Below are positions 6,170-8,022 of a stretch of DNA of 8,022 nt, piece by piece. The notes beneath the pieces were generated by a model, which saw nothing but the letters and a program-made list of their open reading frames with translations, did no database searches and had not been told where the DNA came from. Source of the DNA: JAZKFP01 sp040386355 (GTDB lineage: Bacteria; Pseudomonadota; Gammaproteobacteria; Pseudomonadales; UBA6940); contig JAZKFP010000329.1 of assembly GCA_040386355.1 (NCBI GenBank), positions 1 through 8,022 on the forward strand. The letters are read 5' to 3'. The position numbers and the translations under genes were made by a program. Every line of letters begins with the position of its first letter. Within the stretch, counting starts at the first letter, position 1.

Positions 6170-6955
6170 TTAAGTATTTTGAGTAACGAATTGCAACATC
6201 TGGTCCACAGTGGAAATAACTTTGGAATTCATTTCATAAGCGCGTTGCGTGGCAATCATATTGACTAATTCTTCTACAACACTCACATTGGAATTTTCTA
6301 ACATTCCTTGAAGGGAAGTTCCTAATCCATTTAACCCAGGATTAGAAGTTACTGGCGCTCCACTAGCAGTAGTTTCGCGAAATAAATTATCTCCGAGTGC
6401 TTGCAAACCTGCAGGATTTACAAAATCAGCAAGTTGTAATTGACCGGCTTGGCTTGATACACCTGTTGCGCCATCAACTAAAGTCACTACTCCATCATTA
6501 CCGATTGTAATAGTTGCAGTCGTTGCAGAAACACTAATTGCCGGCTGTAAAACATACCCATTTGACGTTACGATTTGTCCGGTATTATCCACTTGAAACG
6601 TACCGTCCCGTGTATAACCCATCGTTCCATCTGGCATTAATATTTGAAAAAACCCTCGACCATTAATTGCAACATCTAATGCATTTTCAGTGATTTCTAA
6701 ACTACCGGTTTGATGAATTTTTTGCGTAGCAACAATTCGTACACCCGTACCTTGTTGTAAACCCGAAGGCAGCTGCGTATCTTGTGAAGATAATCCACCG
6801 GGCTGTCGTTTAATTTGATACAGCAAATCATTAAATACAGGACGGTCACGTTTATAACCAACGGTTGAAACGTTTGCTAAATTATGCGAAATCGTATTGA
6901 GCTTTGTGTCTTGCGCAGCAAGACCGGTTTTACTTATCCAGAGGGAGGCATGCAT
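6170..6955 (-). CDS. flgG: Flagellar distal rod protein FlgG
   Basis: FlgG is the distal rod subunit, the drive shaft running through the P and L rings. The 261 aa protein is nearly the same length as the enteric one (260 aa) and aligns along its full length. Landmarks are SLWISKTGLAAQDTKLN, SHNLANVSTVGYKRDR (rod signature N-L-A-N-V-S-T), DLLYQIKRQPGG, LPSGLQQGTGVR, INGRGFFQILMPDG, YTRDGTFQVD, GLNGLGTSLQG, and the C-terminal helix VEELVNMIATQRAYEMNSK ending STVDQMLQFVTQ. The start at 6955 gives the standard N-terminus, with AAAGG about 11 nt upstream. It lies 299 bp from flgF, where enteric operons have a much shorter gap, and a long hairpin separates the two genes. It is followed by a terminator-like hairpin. 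The identification is secure. Confidence 0.99.
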   Translation of the reverse strand: MHASLWISKTGLAAQDTKLNTISHNLANVSTVGYKRDRPVFNDLLYQIKRQPGGLSSQDTQLPSGLQQGTGVRIVATQKIHQTGSLEITENALDVAINGRGFFQILMPDGTMGYTRDGTFQVDNTGQIVTSNGYVLQPAISVSATTATITIGNDGVVTLVDGATGVSSQAGQLQLADFVNPAGLQALGDNLFRETTASGAPVTSNPGLNGLGTSLQGMLENSNVSVVEELVNMIATQRAYEMNSKVISTVDQMLQFVTQNT

Positions 6956-7042
6956 ACAACTCTATACCTTTTAATTACTTCTACTACTATTTGCATTTTT
7001 TAATGATAATATCTTTAAAATATTTTCTTAATCTAATTATCT

Positions 7043-7137
7043 CCCGGCGTCATTCCCGCGCAGGCGGGAATCCAGGTAAGATGAATTTTCAGAGAATCCG
7101 TTGCCTGGATTCCCGCCTGCGCGGGAATGACGCCGGG
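7043..7137. repeat. 95 bp hairpin of two inverted dRS3-like repeats between flgF and flgG
   Basis: Bases 7043-7076 and 7104-7137 are perfect 34 bp reverse complements around a 27 nt spacer. Each arm contains the 20 bp ATTCCC-N8-GGGAAT unit (7052-7071 and 7109-7128), itself an 8 bp stem with a GCAG-type loop. This matches the dRS3 pattern known from Neisseria, and related GTCATTCCCGC...GCGGGAATCCAG repeats are widespread in proteobacteria. The block is very GC-rich compared with its surroundings, which supports insertion. In the flgF-flgG transcript it would form an extremely stable hairpin. There is no T-run directly after it on the minus strand. Confidence 0.88.
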
Positions 7138-7254
7138 TAGCTCTTAAAATCATAGAAAAAAATCATTTATTCGAAATAATTTATTACTTTATTTTTACCA
7201 ATATTTATTTAATTAACTTTAGCTGTTTATTTTAAATAAATTTAATTAATTAAA
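7138..7254. other. Very AT-rich non-coding stretch after flgF
   Basis: Between the flgF stop and the long hairpin, only about 12% of bases are G or C. It holds the 18 bp self-complementary AATTTAATTAATTAAATT (7239-7256), which runs into the flgF stop codon and is too AT-rich to be a convincing structure. No gene, clear promoter or terminator is seen. The remaining part of the gap (6956-7042) is also AT-rich and carries only the flgG ribosome binding site. Confidence 0.6.
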
Positions 7255-7992
7255 TTATTGTTGTAAAAGTTGCGCCGACGATTGATCTAATTCTTCTGCT
7301 TTATTCATCATCTTTACTTGCAACTCAAATTGGCGACTTAATGTCATAAATTCAATTAAACTAGTCACAGGATTTACATTACTTTTTTCAACCACGCCAT
7401 TATCCAATAATACTTTTGCAGATGGTGGTTCGAATTCACCATCTATACGGCGAAATAATCCATCACCACCTTTTTCTAAATCTTCATTCAGTGGATTAAC
7501 TAATTTCATTCGATCTACTTCTACCAATGTTTCAGGACCTTGACCTAGTGCACGAATACTCACTGTACCGTCTACACCAACTTCAATTTTTTCGTACGGT
7601 GGAACTACCATTGGGCCTGCATTTCCCATTAATATCTGGCCGCTCTGCGTACGCATAAATCCATTTACATCGACAAAAAAACTTCCAGCACGAGTAAATG
7701 CTTCTTCACCTTGTTCATCTAAAACGGTAAACCAACCTTCTTGCCGAATTGCTAAATCTAATTCGTTATCCGTAAAATCACGCGAGCCTGCAGAGAAATC
7801 TACGCCAGGTTTTTCCGTTAGTGCATAAACACGCGATGGATAACCATCTCCTTGAACTGGCATACTTCGAGCTTGCGCGAACTCGGCTCGAAATCCATCG
7901 GTTGTCACATTGGCAAGATTATTCGTATGAATATCTTGCGCTCGCATATTATGCTGAGCGCCTGTCATTGCTAAATATAAAAACCGATCCAT
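7255..7992 (-). CDS. flgF: Flagellar proximal rod protein FlgF
   Basis: FlgF is a proximal rod subunit between the basal-body base and FlgG, exported by the flagellar type III apparatus. The 245 aa frame (251 aa in enterics) begins MDRFLYLAMTGAQHNMRAQD and HTNNLANVTTDGFRAEF, the rod-family D0 helix with N-N-L-A-N-V. It continues with NELDLAIRQEGWFTVLDEQG, AFTRAGSFFVDVNGFM, and the C-terminal VEKSNVNPVTSLIEFMTLSRQFELQVK, which ends in the D0 helix. These features, and its place before flgG, separate it from FlgG and FlgE. The start at 7992 has AAGG about 10 nt upstream. Whatever lies upstream (flgE would be expected) is outside the window. Confidence 0.98.
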   Translation of the reverse strand: MDRFLYLAMTGAQHNMRAQDIHTNNLANVTTDGFRAEFAQARSMPVQGDGYPSRVYALTEKPGVDFSAGSRDFTDNELDLAIRQEGWFTVLDEQGEEAFTRAGSFFVDVNGFMRTQSGQILMGNAGPMVVPPYEKIEVGVDGTVSIRALGQGPETLVEVDRMKLVNPLNEDLEKGGDGLFRRIDGEFEPPSAKVLLDNGVVEKSNVNPVTSLIEFMTLSRQFELQVKMMNKAEELDQSSAQLLQQ

Positions 7993-8022
7993 GATTTAAA
8001 AACCTTAACGAAGATTAATAAT

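Noticed and set aside
6904..7140. 78-codon plus-strand frame across the flgF-flgG gap
   Set aside because: It starts inside flgG on the opposite strand, and its end (SRAGGNP ... DSRLRGND) is the well-known spurious translation of the dRS3-like repeat.

Overview
The window holds six consecutive flagellar rod, ring and hook-junction genes, all on the minus strand and read right to left in the classical order flgF-flgG-flgH-flgI-flgJ-flgK. The left edge falls three bases after the flgK stop codon. The right edge falls 30 bases before the flgF start. All six frames are intact, end in a stop codon and keep the expected family landmarks. The DNA is AT-rich. FlgJ joins a rod-binding domain to a glucosaminidase domain, which is the beta/gammaproteobacterial arrangement, and FlgH is a lipoprotein L-ring subunit. 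Together these point to an AT-rich gammaproteobacterium. A Legionellales-like relative is possible, but the window does not allow a firm placement.

The genes build the part of the flagellum that crosses the envelope. FlgF and FlgG form the rod, FlgI the P ring in the peptidoglycan layer, and FlgH the L ring in the outer membrane. FlgJ caps the growing rod and cuts peptidoglycan. FlgK is the first hook-filament junction protein. FlgK is much larger than usual, about 874 residues, and carries an extra region that looks like a flagellin/hook IN-type motif.

The unusual part is between the genes. Only flgH-flgI is tightly packed (14 bp). The flgF-flgG gap (299 bp) holds a 95 bp near-perfect hairpin made of two inverted dRS3-like (ATTCCC-N8-GGGAAT) repeats. 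The flgG-flgH gap (90 bp) holds an intrinsic-terminator-like stem-loop inside the operon. The flgI-flgJ gap (421 bp) holds a pair of REP-like palindromes and, next to the flgI stop codon, a 144 bp palindromic element. The flgJ-flgK gap holds a 123-129 bp palindromic element.

Aligned by eye, the last two elements are diverged, oppositely oriented copies of one small inverted-repeat (MITE-like) family that flank flgJ. Their termini differ between copies in a paired way, so the inverted-repeat symmetry is kept within each copy. This is the best candidate here for something undescribed. No non-flagellar protein-coding system is visible.
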